Origin: Candidatus Gastranaerophilales bacterium
GTDB taxonomy: Bacteria; Cyanobacteriota; Vampirovibrionia; Gastranaerophilales; Gastranaerophilaceae
Assembly: GCA_944325865.1 (NCBI GenBank)
Contig: CALVBS010000002.1
Span: 124,001-188,000 of the forward strand
Direction of reading: 5' to 3'
Length of the DNA stretch: 64,000 nucleotides
The stretch's first letter is position 1; every line of letters starts with the position of its first letter. The notes below the pieces were generated by a model. The model did not search any database. It was not told the DNA's origin and saw only the letters and a program-made list of their open reading frames with translations. A program made the position numbers and the translations under genes. Positions 26,465 through 37,140 of this stretch are shown piece after piece.

Positions 26465-26701
26465 GTGAAAAAGGAACTATTACAAGCAATAAAAGAGAAA
26501 GAGGAACAACTGTCGAAATTAAAAGCACATATTGATAAGAGTGTGATTTGTTCCGAACTCTACAATAAGGTCGTTTTAGAAAAAGCAATCCTAAAAAAAG
26601 AAATCGACAATTTAGCTGAAAAGAGCTTTACAAACAAAATAAGATATCTTTTTCCGCGTAAAAAAGACAGAATATGCGATTATTTTAACACTCCGGCATA
26701 A
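26465..26701 (+). CDS. Small basic coiled-coil protein, unknown
   Basis: I do not recognise this 78-residue protein. It starts at a GTG, supported by AAGAGG about 8 bases upstream. Residues 1-55 alternate Lys, Glu and Leu with heptad-like spacing (KEEQLSKLKAHI, KAILKKEIDNLAEK) and should form a coiled coil. Residues 56-78 are basic and aromatic (KIRYLFPRKKDRICDYF). No signal peptide. It sits alone between kor and opp with no obvious partner. Confidence 0.45.
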   Translation: MKKELLQAIKEKEEQLSKLKAHIDKSVICSELYNKVVLEKAILKKEIDNLAEKSFTNKIRYLFPRKKDRICDYFNTPA

Positions 26702-26751
26702 ATTAATCTACAGGCTATAAAAAAAGTTATTTTTTATGGTAAGCTTTTTAT

Positions 26752-28608
26752 ATGAAAAAAGCGGGTTATGTTGTATTAATTTTAATATTACTTGCATTTT
26801 TGGCAAAAGCGTGTATTCATGCAGATATTCCGGAAACAACATCCAAACCTGAAATAAACAATTCGTCGGTTGAGAATATTAATTATCCGGCACCGCAAAA
26901 AAATGTTACCATAGACGGTATTGATTATCTTCAATCACAGGCACCCGTCGGGAAATTCGGAGGTACACTTGTTGCATCAACTATAGGAGAAGGTCCGAAA
27001 ACATTTAATCCGTTTAATTCAAAAGACAATATCTCTTCTCAACTTTCAGAAATAATGTATGACGGACTTTTGACCACCAATGCGGTAACAGGTGAACCTA
27101 TACCGAAACTTGCAAAAGATTTTACTGTTGACGGAGATACTTATTTAATACATTTAAGAAAGGGGATAAAATGGTCTGACGGGAAGCCTATTACTGCCGA
27201 TGATGTAGTGTTTACCTGGCAGAACATTGTTTTTGACGGATTTGGAAATACGTCAATCAGAGATTCTATAGTTATTGACGGCAAACTTCCAACAGTCCGA
27301 AAAATTGATGACTACACCGTCGAATTTAAAACTCCGCAGCCTTTTGCACCGTTTATTCGAATGCTGTCAAATCCCATAGCACCTAAACATGTCTTTGAAC
27401 CCGCCGTAAAAAAAGGAAAAGCCTATTTTGATACATTTTTGTCAACAAATGCCAATCCGAAAACTTTTGTAACTTCGGGAGCATTCAGGCTAAAAGAATA
27501 TGTTCCTGCACAGCGTGTGGTGTTTGAGCGTAACCCGAATTATTATATAATCAATACAAAAGATGAAAAACTGCCGTATCTGGATAAACTTGTGTATCTG
27601 ATTGTAGGTGACATAAATAATGAAGTTTTAAAATTTGAAGGCGGAGAGCTGGATGTAATAGGGCTTCAGGGTGCAAATGTGGCAAGATTCAAAGAACTTG
27701 AAAAACATTCCGATTTCAAGATTTATAACCTCGGACCGAATACAGGAACAATGTTTATTTCTTTTAACTTGAACAACAGAAAAGACAAAGACGGAAAATT
27801 TTACGTAGATATAAAAAAACAACGCTGGTTTCAGGATAAAAATTTCAGGCAGGCAGTGGATTACGCCATAGACAGAAAAAATATGGTTATGAATATTGCA
27901 AACGGACTCGGTGCACCATTATACACCGCAGAAAGCCTTAATTCCATTTTCTTAAACGAGAATCTTCCCGCATACGAAAGGAATATTGAAAAATCAAAAG
28001 AATTATTAAAAAAATCAGGCTATAACTGGAGTAAAAAAGGACATCTTCTTGACAAATACGGTAACCATGTGGAATTTGACCTTTATACAAATGCAGGGAA
28101 TACCGAACGTGAAGCAATCGGAGTTATGGTCAAACAGGATTTGGAAGATCTGGGAATGAAGGTTAATTTTAAACCTATAGAATTTAATTCTCTTGTCAAT
28201 AAACTTGTCAATTCTCTTGACTGGGATATGGTCATAATGGGTCTGACAGGTTCTCCTCTTGAACCGAACGGCGGGAAAAATGTCTGGATGTCAAACGGAA
28301 CACTTCATATGTTCAATCAGCGGCCTGCTGATTACACACAAGATGACCGTTACCCTTGGGAAAAACGAATTGATTATCTTTATACTCAGGGAGCTCTGGC
28401 AACTGATTTTGAAAGCAGGAAAAAATTCTATGACGAATATCAGGCGATAGCTTATGAAGAAAAGCCTTTTGTTTACATATATTCGCCATTAATTATTTCA
28501 GCAATCAGAACTAAATTCCGGAATGTCTATCCGACATCACTCGGCGGAATTATGTATAATATAGAAGAAATTTATCTCGACAACGGGCAAAAGGGTAAGG
28601 GGTCTTAA
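26752..28608 (+). CDS. Peptide/solute-binding protein of an ABC importer (family 5)
   Basis: A 618-residue extracytoplasmic solute-binding protein of the SBP_bac_5 (OppA/DppA) family. A signal sequence (about residues 1-23, ending LLAFLAKAC) is followed by Cys21. The preceding AKA departs from a strict lipobox, so lipidation is possible but not assured. Family segments include the start of the mature domain (GGTLVASTIGEGPKTFNPF), YLIHLRKGIKWSDGKPITADDVVFTWQNI (about residues 132-160) and RQAVDYAIDRKNMVMNI in the second half. It binds peptides or related solutes and hands them to the permeases encoded next. The stop overlaps the next start by one base. No Shine-Dalgarno sequence is clear before the ATG. 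Confidence 0.88.
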   Translation: MKKAGYVVLILILLAFLAKACIHADIPETTSKPEINNSSVENINYPAPQKNVTIDGIDYLQSQAPVGKFGGTLVASTIGEGPKTFNPFNSKDNISSQLSEIMYDGLLTTNAVTGEPIPKLAKDFTVDGDTYLIHLRKGIKWSDGKPITADDVVFTWQNIVFDGFGNTSIRDSIVIDGKLPTVRKIDDYTVEFKTPQPFAPFIRMLSNPIAPKHVFEPAVKKGKAYFDTFLSTNANPKTFVTSGAFRLKEYVPAQRVVFERNPNYYIINTKDEKLPYLDKLVYLIVGDINNEVLKFEGGELDVIGLQGANVARFKELEKHSDFKIYNLGPNTGTMFISFNLNNRKDKDGKFYVDIKKQRWFQDKNFRQAVDYAIDRKNMVMNIANGLGAPLYTAESLNSIFLNENLPAYERNIEKSKELLKKSGYNWSKKGHLLDKYGNHVEFDLYTNAGNTEREAIGVMVKQDLEDLGMKVNFKPIEFNSLVNKLVNSLDWDMVIMGLTGSPLEPNGGKNVWMSNGTLHMFNQRPADYTQDDRYPWEKRIDYLYTQGALATDFESRKKFYDEYQAIAYEEKPFVYIYSPLIISAIRTKFRNVYPTSLGGIMYNIEEIYLDNGQKGKGS

Positions 28609-29579
28609 TGCAAATATTAATCTACATCTTAAAACGAATACTTCAATCTATACCGCTTTTGATAATAGTATCAATCATAAGTTTTTTTATAATACGATTA
28701 AGTCCTGTAGATCCGCTTGCAGAATTAAGGTTAAATCCTTCCGTTTCTCAGGAAACACTGCAGAAAGAGACTGAACGCCTCGGGCTTGATAAACCTATCA
28801 TCGTTCAGTATGGTAAATGGGCAGCATCGTTTGTAAAAGGGGATCTTGGAATAACTTCCAATGGAGAGCGGGTTTCTGCCAAGTTAAAAGAAAGAATTCC
28901 AAACACATTGCTTTTGACAACAATAGTCATTGCCCTGACCTGGCTTGTTGGAATTCCGCTGGGAGTTGCTGCAGCTTTGAACTGGAAAACCCCGTTTGAC
29001 AGAATATTAACTATCCTGACGAGTATAGGGATGGCAATTCCGTCATTTTTCTTTGCGGTTTTGCTGTTGATTTTTGCGGTAAAAACAGGCTGGTTCCCTA
29101 TAGGAGGATTAACAAGCTCAAACTTTTTGGAAATGACTTTCCCGCAGCAGGTTTGGGATATCACTCATCATCTAATTCTTCCTGTTACTGTTTTGTTTAC
29201 TCTTTCACTGGCAGGACTGCAGAGACAGATGAGAGCAAATCTGCTAGATGTTCTGGACAGCGATTATGTAAAATTTGCAAGAGCTAAAGGCTTGAGTGAA
29301 TTTGATGTAGTTTATAAACACGCTTTGAGAAATGCAATTAACCCGATGATTACTCTTTTAGGATTTGAATTTGCAGGACTTTTAAGCGGAGCAGCATTAA
29401 CCGAATACGTATTTCAATATCCGGGACTCGGACGTTTAATACTTGAAGCGGTTTTAAAATCTGACATAAATTTAGTAATGGCGTCATTAATGATGGGAGC
29501 AATAATGCTTATTCTCGGTAATTTAATTGCCGATATTCTTCTCATTATAACTGACCCGAGGATTAGGGTGAAAGCATGA
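28608..29579 (+). CDS. ABC peptide-type permease, OppB/DppB family
   Basis: A 323-residue inner-membrane permease with about six transmembrane segments. The first is MQILIYILKRILQSIPLLIIVSIISFFII, then the conserved periplasmic segment RLSPVDPLAELRLNPS. The EAA-type cytoplasmic loop, DSDYVKFARAKGLSEFDVVYKHALRNAINP, would contact an ATPase. It overlaps the binding-protein gene by 1 base and the second permease gene by 4 bases. The operon has no OppD/OppF-type ATPase, so the energising subunit must be encoded elsewhere. Confidence 0.92.
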   Translation: MQILIYILKRILQSIPLLIIVSIISFFIIRLSPVDPLAELRLNPSVSQETLQKETERLGLDKPIIVQYGKWAASFVKGDLGITSNGERVSAKLKERIPNTLLLTTIVIALTWLVGIPLGVAAALNWKTPFDRILTILTSIGMAIPSFFFAVLLLIFAVKTGWFPIGGLTSSNFLEMTFPQQVWDITHHLILPVTVLFTLSLAGLQRQMRANLLDVLDSDYVKFARAKGLSEFDVVYKHALRNAINPMITLLGFEFAGLLSGAALTEYVFQYPGLGRLILEAVLKSDINLVMASLMMGAIMLILGNLIADILLIITDPRIRVKA

Positions 29580-30643
29580 TTAGAGAAGTTTTCAATCAAT
29601 TAATGAAAGATAAATTTGCAAAAATTGCTCTTATTGTTTTAGGAATAATTTACCTTGCACTGTTTCTTGCTGATTTTATCGCACCTTATACAAAAGATTT
29701 CTCCGATCGTACAATGGCTTATGTTCCGCCTTCAAAAATTTTTGTTATTGATGAAAACGGAAAACTTTCAAAGCCATACACATACAATTACATAAGGAAT
29801 TTTGACCCTGAAAACTTACGCATAACATATGATTTGGACAGAAGCCAAAAGCATTATTTAAAATTTTTCTCAAAAGGCGAGCCGTACAAATTTTTGGGTT
29901 TAATCCCTATGAAACGCCACCTTATCACAACAGACAGTGGCGGCAGATTATTCCTTCTCGGGGCGGACATAAACGGACGTGACGTATTTTCAAGACTTTT
30001 GTTCGGCGGAAGAATTTCTATGACAATAGGATTTCTTGCATTGTTTGTGTTGTTCCCGATAGGATTGTTATACGGCGGCATTGCGGGATATTTCGGCGGT
30101 GTTGTCGATACTGTGATGATGAGGTTTGCAGAAGCAGTTATGTCGATTCCAAGTTTTTATCTTTTAATAATCTTAGCCTCAATACTTCCTTCAGGAATGA
30201 CAAGTATTCAGAGATTTATGCTGATTGTTATAATTCTTGCGTTAATAGGCTGGGCAGGATTTGCAAGGGTAGTCAGAGGTATGGTTTTGTCAGTTAAAAA
30301 TCAGGAATTTGTACAGGCAGCAAAATCAATCGGAGCCTCAAGACTTCGTATAATCGTAAAACATATACTTCCTCAGACTGCAAGCTTTGTAATCGTTGCT
30401 ATGACATTATCAGTTCCTTCTTACATTCTGTCGGAATCCGGTTTGAGTTTTCTGGGGCTTGGAATTCAACAGCCGGACGCAAGCTGGGGAAATATGCTTA
30501 AAGAAGCACAGGAATATACAAACATCATCTACAGACCATGGCTTTTGACTCCCGGATTTTTAATTTTTATTGCGGTGTTGGCATTTAACCTTATAGGTGA
30601 TACAATAAGAGATGTTTTGGATCCGAAAAGTAAGGTAAGATAA
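29576..30643 (+). CDS. ABC peptide-type permease, OppC/DppC family
   Basis: A 355-residue partner permease with about six transmembrane segments and a large first periplasmic region. FLLGADINGRDVFSRLLFGGRISM and the EAA loop QEFVQAAKSIGASRLRIIVKHILPQ mark the OppC/DppC family. The N-terminal part before the first conserved permease motif is about 60 residues longer than usual (residues about 40-115, including TMAYVPPSKIFVIDENGKL), a feature seen in some binding-protein-dependent systems with extended periplasmic loops. Overlaps by 4 bases with the first permease and by 1 base with the MgtC-like gene. Confidence 0.9.
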   Translation: MIREVFNQLMKDKFAKIALIVLGIIYLALFLADFIAPYTKDFSDRTMAYVPPSKIFVIDENGKLSKPYTYNYIRNFDPENLRITYDLDRSQKHYLKFFSKGEPYKFLGLIPMKRHLITTDSGGRLFLLGADINGRDVFSRLLFGGRISMTIGFLALFVLFPIGLLYGGIAGYFGGVVDTVMMRFAEAVMSIPSFYLLIILASILPSGMTSIQRFMLIVIILALIGWAGFARVVRGMVLSVKNQEFVQAAKSIGASRLRIIVKHILPQTASFVIVAMTLSVPSYILSESGLSFLGLGIQQPDASWGNMLKEAQEYTNIIYRPWLLTPGFLIFIAVLAFNLIGDTIRDVLDPKSKVR

Positions 30644-31395
30644 TGGAAAATTTTTTAAATCACCCGATTGTACAAACGGAAATAACAGTTACAATTCGAT
30701 TGCTCTGTGCTGTGCTGCTGAGTTTTGCTATAGGTCTTGAAAGAGAAATGACAAACAAATATGCCGGTTTGAGGACAAATATTCTTGTCTGCGTCGGGGC
30801 ATGCGTATTTACTCTTCTTTCCATTTACGGGTTTCCGACATTTGCAACAGGGGATAATGTTTCCGTTGACAATGCTACAGGGATAAGAGATACTGCACGA
30901 GTTGCGGCACAGGTTGTAACAGGTATCGGTTTTATCGGCGGCGGTGCCGTACTGCGTCATGGTGCAACTATATTCGGACTTACTACAGCAGCAACACTGT
31001 GGATGGCTGCATCAATCGGAATGGCCTGCGGAACCGGAATGTATGGACTTGCAGTCACTGCAACCATTTTAACAATCATAGTCCTTGTTTCTATAAGATT
31101 TTTTGAAAGAAATGTTCTTACTAACAGTACCAAAAATCTTCAGCGTCTGAAAATAAATCTTACATGTGAAAATTCCGCATCTAATAACATTTATGATTAC
31201 ATAGTTGAAAAATATTCAAGACTGCGTGAAATTACCAAAAAACAAAGCAAGCAGGACGAAAATATTACTAAAATAAGTATTATTATAGACGTAAATACGA
31301 AAAAGCCTATGCAGACCATCTATAAAGATTTTCAAAAAATTGAAGGTGTAGAATCTATTTCAATACAGGAATTCAACGAAATGGTTGTTAAATAA
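30643..31395 (+). CDS. MgtC/SapB-family membrane protein
   Basis: A 250-residue protein with an N-terminal hydrophobic domain of about five helices (residues about 8-160) carrying the family signature SFAIGLEREMTNKYAGLRTNILVCVGACVFTLLS, then GIGFIGGGAVLRHG, then LTTAATLWMAASIGMACGTGMYGLA. The C-terminal 80 residues form a soluble ACT-like domain. MgtC-type proteins modulate ATP synthase and Mg2+/acid adaptation in pathogens; the role of distant SapB-type members is uncertain. The start overlaps the permease gene, so it belongs to the opp operon; a perfect terminator follows. Coupling of a peptide importer to an MgtC-like protein is unusual. Confidence 0.85.
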   Translation: MENFLNHPIVQTEITVTIRLLCAVLLSFAIGLEREMTNKYAGLRTNILVCVGACVFTLLSIYGFPTFATGDNVSVDNATGIRDTARVAAQVVTGIGFIGGGAVLRHGATIFGLTTAATLWMAASIGMACGTGMYGLAVTATILTIIVLVSIRFFERNVLTNSTKNLQRLKINLTCENSASNNIYDYIVEKYSRLREITKKQSKQDENITKISIIIDVNTKKPMQTIYKDFQKIEGVESISIQEFNEMVVK

Positions 31396-31426
31396 GTATA
31401 ATACTGTCAAAAAGTAACAAATTAAT

Positions 31427-31455
31427 AAAAAAAGCCTGCACATGCAGGCTTTTTT
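31427..31455. terminator. Bidirectional rho-independent terminator
   Basis: A GCCTGC/GCAGGC stem with an ACAT loop lies between seven A (31427-31433) and six T (31450-31455). It ends the opp-mgtC operon on the plus strand and the Cys-rich gene on the minus strand. Confidence 0.9.
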
Positions 31456-31475
31456 GCATCGGTTTTGCGGATAAA

Positions 31476-31769
31476 TTATTTCAATATAGTAAATGCTACA
31501 ATTTCATCAATATTGACATTCAGCCAATCATATTTAAAACATACGTAATCATTGCAGTCACAATCTTCACCTTCACATTCACAATAGTCTTTTAAACGGC
31601 ATACAAGTGCATTGTTAATTGTTAAAATATCCTCATGACACTCCTCGCAGGATTTTTCAGGGGTAAGAACTTCTCCGTCAATCTTTAAATATTCGGTAAA
31701 AATAACAATTCTTGAAGAATCATTCTTTTCTGCAATTTTGTAAATAGATTTAGAAATAGGTTTTGACAT
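31476..31769 (-). CDS. Small cysteine-rich cytoplasmic protein, unknown
   Basis: Not recognised. The 97 residues have no signal peptide or membrane helix and eight cysteines within about 40 residues: CEECHED, LVC, then CECEGEDCDCNDYVC. Closely spaced CxxC and CxC pairs with acidic neighbours suit metal binding, most simply zinc or copper; the cytoplasmic location and the even count favour metal rather than disulfides. The first 40 residues form an acidic beta-rich segment, and the C-terminal 25 are hydrophobic (DYVCFKYDWLNVNIDEIVAF). It is convergent with the MgtC-like gene; the shared terminator lies just beyond its stop. A ribosome-binding site AAGGAG precedes the ATG. Confidence 0.6.
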   Translation of the reverse strand: MSKPISKSIYKIAEKNDSSRIVIFTEYLKIDGEVLTPEKSCEECHEDILTINNALVCRLKDYCECEGEDCDCNDYVCFKYDWLNVNIDEIVAFTILK

Positions 31770-31851
31770 AAAAAATCTCCTTATAATAATTACGATTGAA
31801 TTATAAAGAGATTTGTCAATTATTTAAATTAGACAACATTCTAATACAATA

Positions 31852-32598
31852 TTAATACCTTACCTTTTTAGGATAATCTTTTGGAATTTTCCAGCCATTA
31901 TACTGAATTAATGCAGTACAATAAACGCCATTAGCAGTAGCACAGCCTCTTTCATTATCATTAAACAGTTTATTCAAAGTACCATCCCAGTTATATTTAG
32001 CAGGTTCTACACCTTTATCATAATGATATTTCCAAGAGAAATTTTTTGAGATTGGCATATATTCAAAATTAAAAACACAAATTCCTTTTAAACTGTCAAA
32101 ATTTCCCCCTTGACATTTATCAGGATTTCCCGGATAGAAATAAATATCCCTTAAGGATGGATTATCTTTAGTTCCAAGTTGAAAAGCTGTTCCGTCACTT
32201 AAATAATATAAAACTCTGCCTGATGTGTCTGATTTTCTTTCTAAAACAATAAATCGAGATAGATACTTTTTGAACCATTGGTCAATTTTTGATGTTTCTA
32301 AAATAGGCTTACCGTCTTCATCCAAATCTACACCTGAAGCATCCAGATACCAGTATTTTTTATCTCCGTATTCAGTTTCTGCAAGCTGGATTGCCTGATT
32401 AAATATTGTATAAAATTTTTGCAGTCGAGTTTCCACAACATGGTTGGCATAATTTTGCAGCAGCGCGGGCAATGTCATAGCAGCAACAATTCCGATAATA
32501 CCAATAGTAATAAGAACTTCTGCTAATGTAAACGCTTTTTGTTTACTGCAAACAAAATAAAGACAAAAACGAGTTATTGTGGTAAATCTTTTTTTCAT
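31852..32598 (-). CDS. Pseudopilin / type IV pilin-like protein with a long leader
   Basis: A 248-residue prepilin-like protein. The conserved FTLAEVLITIGIIGIVAAMTLPALLQNY begins at residue 23. Its leader (MKKRFTTITRFCLYFVCSKQKA) is about 22 residues, far longer than the 4 and 9 residues of the other two pseudopilins here, and has Ala rather than Gly before Phe. The mature head contains a disulfide-capable CATANGVYC and ends with CTALIQYNGWKIPKDYP, the same terminal motif as the pseudopilin at 2513-3196 and the remnant at 38100-38174. An AAGGAG site lies 5 bases before the ATG. It is divergent from an AbrB/MazE-like gene; the intergenic region carries a 10-base inverted repeat. Confidence 0.85.
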   Translation of the reverse strand: MKKRFTTITRFCLYFVCSKQKAFTLAEVLITIGIIGIVAAMTLPALLQNYANHVVETRLQKFYTIFNQAIQLAETEYGDKKYWYLDASGVDLDEDGKPILETSKIDQWFKKYLSRFIVLERKSDTSGRVLYYLSDGTAFQLGTKDNPSLRDIYFYPGNPDKCQGGNFDSLKGICVFNFEYMPISKNFSWKYHYDKGVEPAKYNWDGTLNKLFNDNERGCATANGVYCTALIQYNGWKIPKDYPKKVRY

Positions 32599-32680
32599 TT
32601 CATCTCCTTATAATAAATATATAATATAATAGTATAATAATTATATTATCATTATTTTATATTAGTATAACTTATTTAAC

Positions 32681-32713
32681 TGATTTTGTAAAGTGTTTAT
32701 AAGTACAAAATCA
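32681..32713. promoter_or_regulatory. Inverted repeat between pseudopilin and AbrB-like gene
   Basis: TGATTTTGTA (32681-32690) and TACAAAATCA (32704-32713) form a perfect 10-base inverted repeat with a 13-base spacer, just upstream of the AbrB-like gene's ribosome-binding site. The arrangement suits a dimeric autorepressor; binding by the AbrB-like product is inferred. Confidence 0.55.
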
Positions 32714-32729
32714 TGGAGATAGATATACT

Positions 32730-32903
32730 ATGAAGAAAAAACTTTCACGTTCAGGCAGCGGATGGGCGTTATTTATGCCTAAAACGCTTCTTGAACTTAT
32801 TGATGTTGACCCTGAAAAAGATTATCTGGAAGTAAAAGTTGAAAATGACATCGTGAAAATTACAAAAGCAGAAAATGTAACAATTAATGATGTTAACAAA
32901 TAG
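32730..32903 (+). CDS. AbrB/MazE-like DNA-binding protein (57 residues)
   Basis: A 57-residue protein with the SpoVT-AbrB/MazE swapped-hairpin pattern: LSRSGSGWALFMPKTLLELIDVDPEKDYLEVKVENDIVKI, where a Gly/Ser turn leads to a PKTLLE helix and a charged loop is followed by two beta strands. Such proteins bind DNA as dimers, as transition-state regulators or as antitoxins of the MazE class. GGAGATAG lies about 8 bases before the ATG. No MazF-like or other toxin gene is adjacent (gyrB is next), so an antitoxin role is unsupported. The gene is divergent from the pseudopilin at 31852-32598 and probably regulates it, itself, or both. Confidence 0.75.
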   Translation: MKKKLSRSGSGWALFMPKTLLELIDVDPEKDYLEVKVENDIVKITKAENVTINDVNK

Positions 32904-32920
32904 CCAAAATGATTTGTTTA

Positions 32921-32929
32921 TGCTATAAT
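32921..32929 (+). promoter_or_regulatory. Extended -10 promoter of gyrB
   Basis: TGCTATAAT is an extended -10 element, 44 bases before the gyrB ATG. No good -35 sequence is visible. A GGGGAG ribosome-binding site follows at 32958-32963. Confidence 0.6.
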
Positions 32930-32973
32930 TCTGGTATAGTAAAAGACTTTTTAATAAGGGGAGAAATATATAA

Positions 32974-35496
<2,523 letters not shown>

Positions 35497-35532
35497 GCTG
35501 TAAACTAAGAGTAAATTGGCAGCAATAAAGAT

Positions 35533-35558
35533 AACCCCTCTCTAAAGGGAGGGGTTTT
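35533..35558 (+). terminator. Rho-independent terminator after gyrB
   Basis: AACCCCTC (35533-35540) pairs with GAGGGGTT (35549-35556) around an 8-base loop, and four T follow the G-run. Confidence 0.75.
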
Positions 35559-35586
35559 ATATATTCAGCCATGCAAGATTATATGA

Positions 35587-35615
35587 TTGCGATAGAGTCA
35601 TTGTTGTAGTATAAT
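35587..35615 (+). promoter_or_regulatory. Promoter of adk
   Basis: TTGCGA (35587-35592) and a perfect TATAAT (35610-35615) are 17 bases apart. The adk ATG lies 39 bases downstream. Confidence 0.65.
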
Positions 35616-35654
35616 TTTGTTGTAAAGGGTTAATTAGAAGAAAAGAGACGAGAA

Positions 35655-36314
35655 ATGACAAAAAAAGAATTGATTTTTTTAGGACCGCCTGCATGCGGTA
35701 AAGGTACTCAAACAGACAAACTTGCACAGTTTTTGAATTTTCCTCACGTTGACACGGGTTCTCTTTTAAGAGCAGAAATTAAAAATGAAACCCCTGAAGG
35801 TAAGTTTGCAAAAACGTTTATTGACAAAGGAGAATTGGTTCCTGCAGATTTAGTGGCTAAGATTATTAAAAACAGACTTTTACAGGATGACTGTAAAAAT
35901 GGATTCATCCTTGACGGTTATCCGAGAAGCGTTGAGCAGGCCGACATATTAGAAGAAATAAAAAAAGAAATTAACAAAGGCACTGAGGAGGATTTCAGAG
36001 CAATTTATTTTGATATTGATACAAATATTCTTGTTGAAAGAATCGTAAACCGCCGTTCTTGTCCTGTATGCGGAGAAATTTACAATCTTGAATTTAAACC
36101 TCCGAAAGTTGAAGGCCACTGCGATAAAGACGGTGCTGAACTCACTCAGAGAAAAGACGATACAAGAGAAGTTGCTCAGGCAAGATTTGATACATACTTC
36201 AAAGAAACAGCTCCGCTCATTGATTATTACAAATCAAAAGGTGTTTTGAGAACTATCAATGCAAACGGAACTATTGATGAAGTTTGGGAAAGATTGTTAG
36301 AAGTAATTAAGTAA
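35655..36314 (+). CDS. adk: Adenylate kinase with zinc-type LID
   Basis: Converts ATP and AMP to two ADP. The 219 residues are typical of the long form. The P-loop is GPPACGKGTQ (about 10-19); the common form has GS where this has AC. The AMP-binding segment includes DTGSLLRAE and DGYPRSVEQAD. The LID (about 134-160) holds CPVC, a further Cys (GHC) and an Asp, the set that binds structural zinc in Gram-positive and some other adenylate kinases. It has its own promoter; map, SMR and the following gene could be read through from it. It stands next to map, an order common beside the ribosomal protein operon, but secY is not adjacent here. Confidence 0.95.
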   Translation: MTKKELIFLGPPACGKGTQTDKLAQFLNFPHVDTGSLLRAEIKNETPEGKFAKTFIDKGELVPADLVAKIIKNRLLQDDCKNGFILDGYPRSVEQADILEEIKKEINKGTEEDFRAIYFDIDTNILVERIVNRRSCPVCGEIYNLEFKPPKVEGHCDKDGAELTQRKDDTREVAQARFDTYFKETAPLIDYYKSKGVLRTINANGTIDEVWERLLEVIK

Positions 36315-36328
36315 AGAGAAAGGATTAC

Positions 36329-36359
36329 GGAAACTTTCGGGTGAAACTTAAAAGTTTCC
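36329..36359 (+). promoter_or_regulatory. Competing hairpins between adk and map
   Basis: GGAAACTT (36329-36336) and GAAACTT (36343-36349) can each pair with the single 3' arm AAGTTTCC (36352-36359). The two structures are mutually exclusive: a short hairpin or a hairpin with a 15-base loop. They lie 27-57 bases before the map ATG. Whether this regulates map is inferred, and no U-run follows, so neither is a terminator. Confidence 0.35.
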
Positions 36360-36385
36360 CCGAAATCCCCGTAAGCTATAGCAAG

Positions 36386-37138
36386 ATGATTAAACGTAAA
36401 TCCAGAGAAGAAATCAAATTAATGAGACACGCAGGGCATATCGTAGCCCTTGTTCACCAGAAAATGAAGGAAGTTGTAGAACCGGGAATTTCAACTAAAG
36501 AACTTGATGATATAGCATACCATATTATCAAAGAAAACCGTGCGGTTCCAACATTTTTAGGTTACAGCGGATTTCCGGCCAGCATTTGCACATCAATTAA
36601 TGAGCAGGTGGTTCACGGAATTCCTCATGAAGATGTAAAACTTAAAGAAGGCGATATTATCGCAATAGATGTAGGAGCAACATACCACGGACTTGTCGGG
36701 GACAGTGCCTGGTCTTATGCTGTCGGTAAAATTGACGAAGAAAAACAACGTCTTATGAAGGCTACAGAAGAAGCCCTCTACGCCGGAATTGATAAAATGC
36801 GTATAGATAATGTACTTGACGACATTTCCGGAGCGGTGGAAGATGTTGCAAACAGTTACAAATTCGGAATAGTAAGACAATACGGCGGCCATGGTGTCGG
36901 TCATAATATGCATGAAGAACCGTTTCTGTTTAACTACAGAGTAGGCGATAAAACCGTTATTAAACAGGGTTATGCAATAGCTATAGAGCCTATGTTGAAT
37001 CTGGGCGGTGATGAAGTTGTTGTAGGCGATGATGAATGGACAGTTTCTACTGTTGACGGAAAACCTTCAGCACACTTCGAACATACGGTTATCGCAACAG
37101 AAGACGGGCCTTTGATTACTACGAAATTAATGGAGTAG
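36386..37138 (+). CDS. map: Type I methionine aminopeptidase
   Basis: Removes the N-terminal Met from nascent proteins. The 250 residues starting at ATG 36386 carry the metal ligands in order: His78 (substrate), Asp95, Asp106, His169 (GGHGVGHNMHEEP), Glu201 and Glu232, the pita-bread fold dinuclear site of type Ia MetAP. An in-frame GTG at 36341 would add 15 residues (KLKSFPEIPVSYSK...) and sits inside a hairpin; AAAGGA lies about 16 bases before that GTG, so I prefer the ATG although its own ribosome-binding site is poor. The SMR gene follows 2 bases after the stop, so the two are coupled. Confidence 0.95.
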   Translation: MIKRKSREEIKLMRHAGHIVALVHQKMKEVVEPGISTKELDDIAYHIIKENRAVPTFLGYSGFPASICTSINEQVVHGIPHEDVKLKEGDIIAIDVGATYHGLVGDSAWSYAVGKIDEEKQRLMKATEEALYAGIDKMRIDNVLDDISGAVEDVANSYKFGIVRQYGGHGVGHNMHEEPFLFNYRVGDKTVIKQGYAIAIEPMLNLGGDEVVVGDDEWTVSTVDGKPSAHFEHTVIATEDGPLITTKLME

Positions 37139-37140
37139 TA

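Noticed and set aside
32730-32903. The AbrB-like gene as the antitoxin of a toxin-antitoxin pair
   Set aside because: The next gene is gyrB and the other neighbour is a pseudopilin; no toxin frame is found, so only a regulator role is listed.
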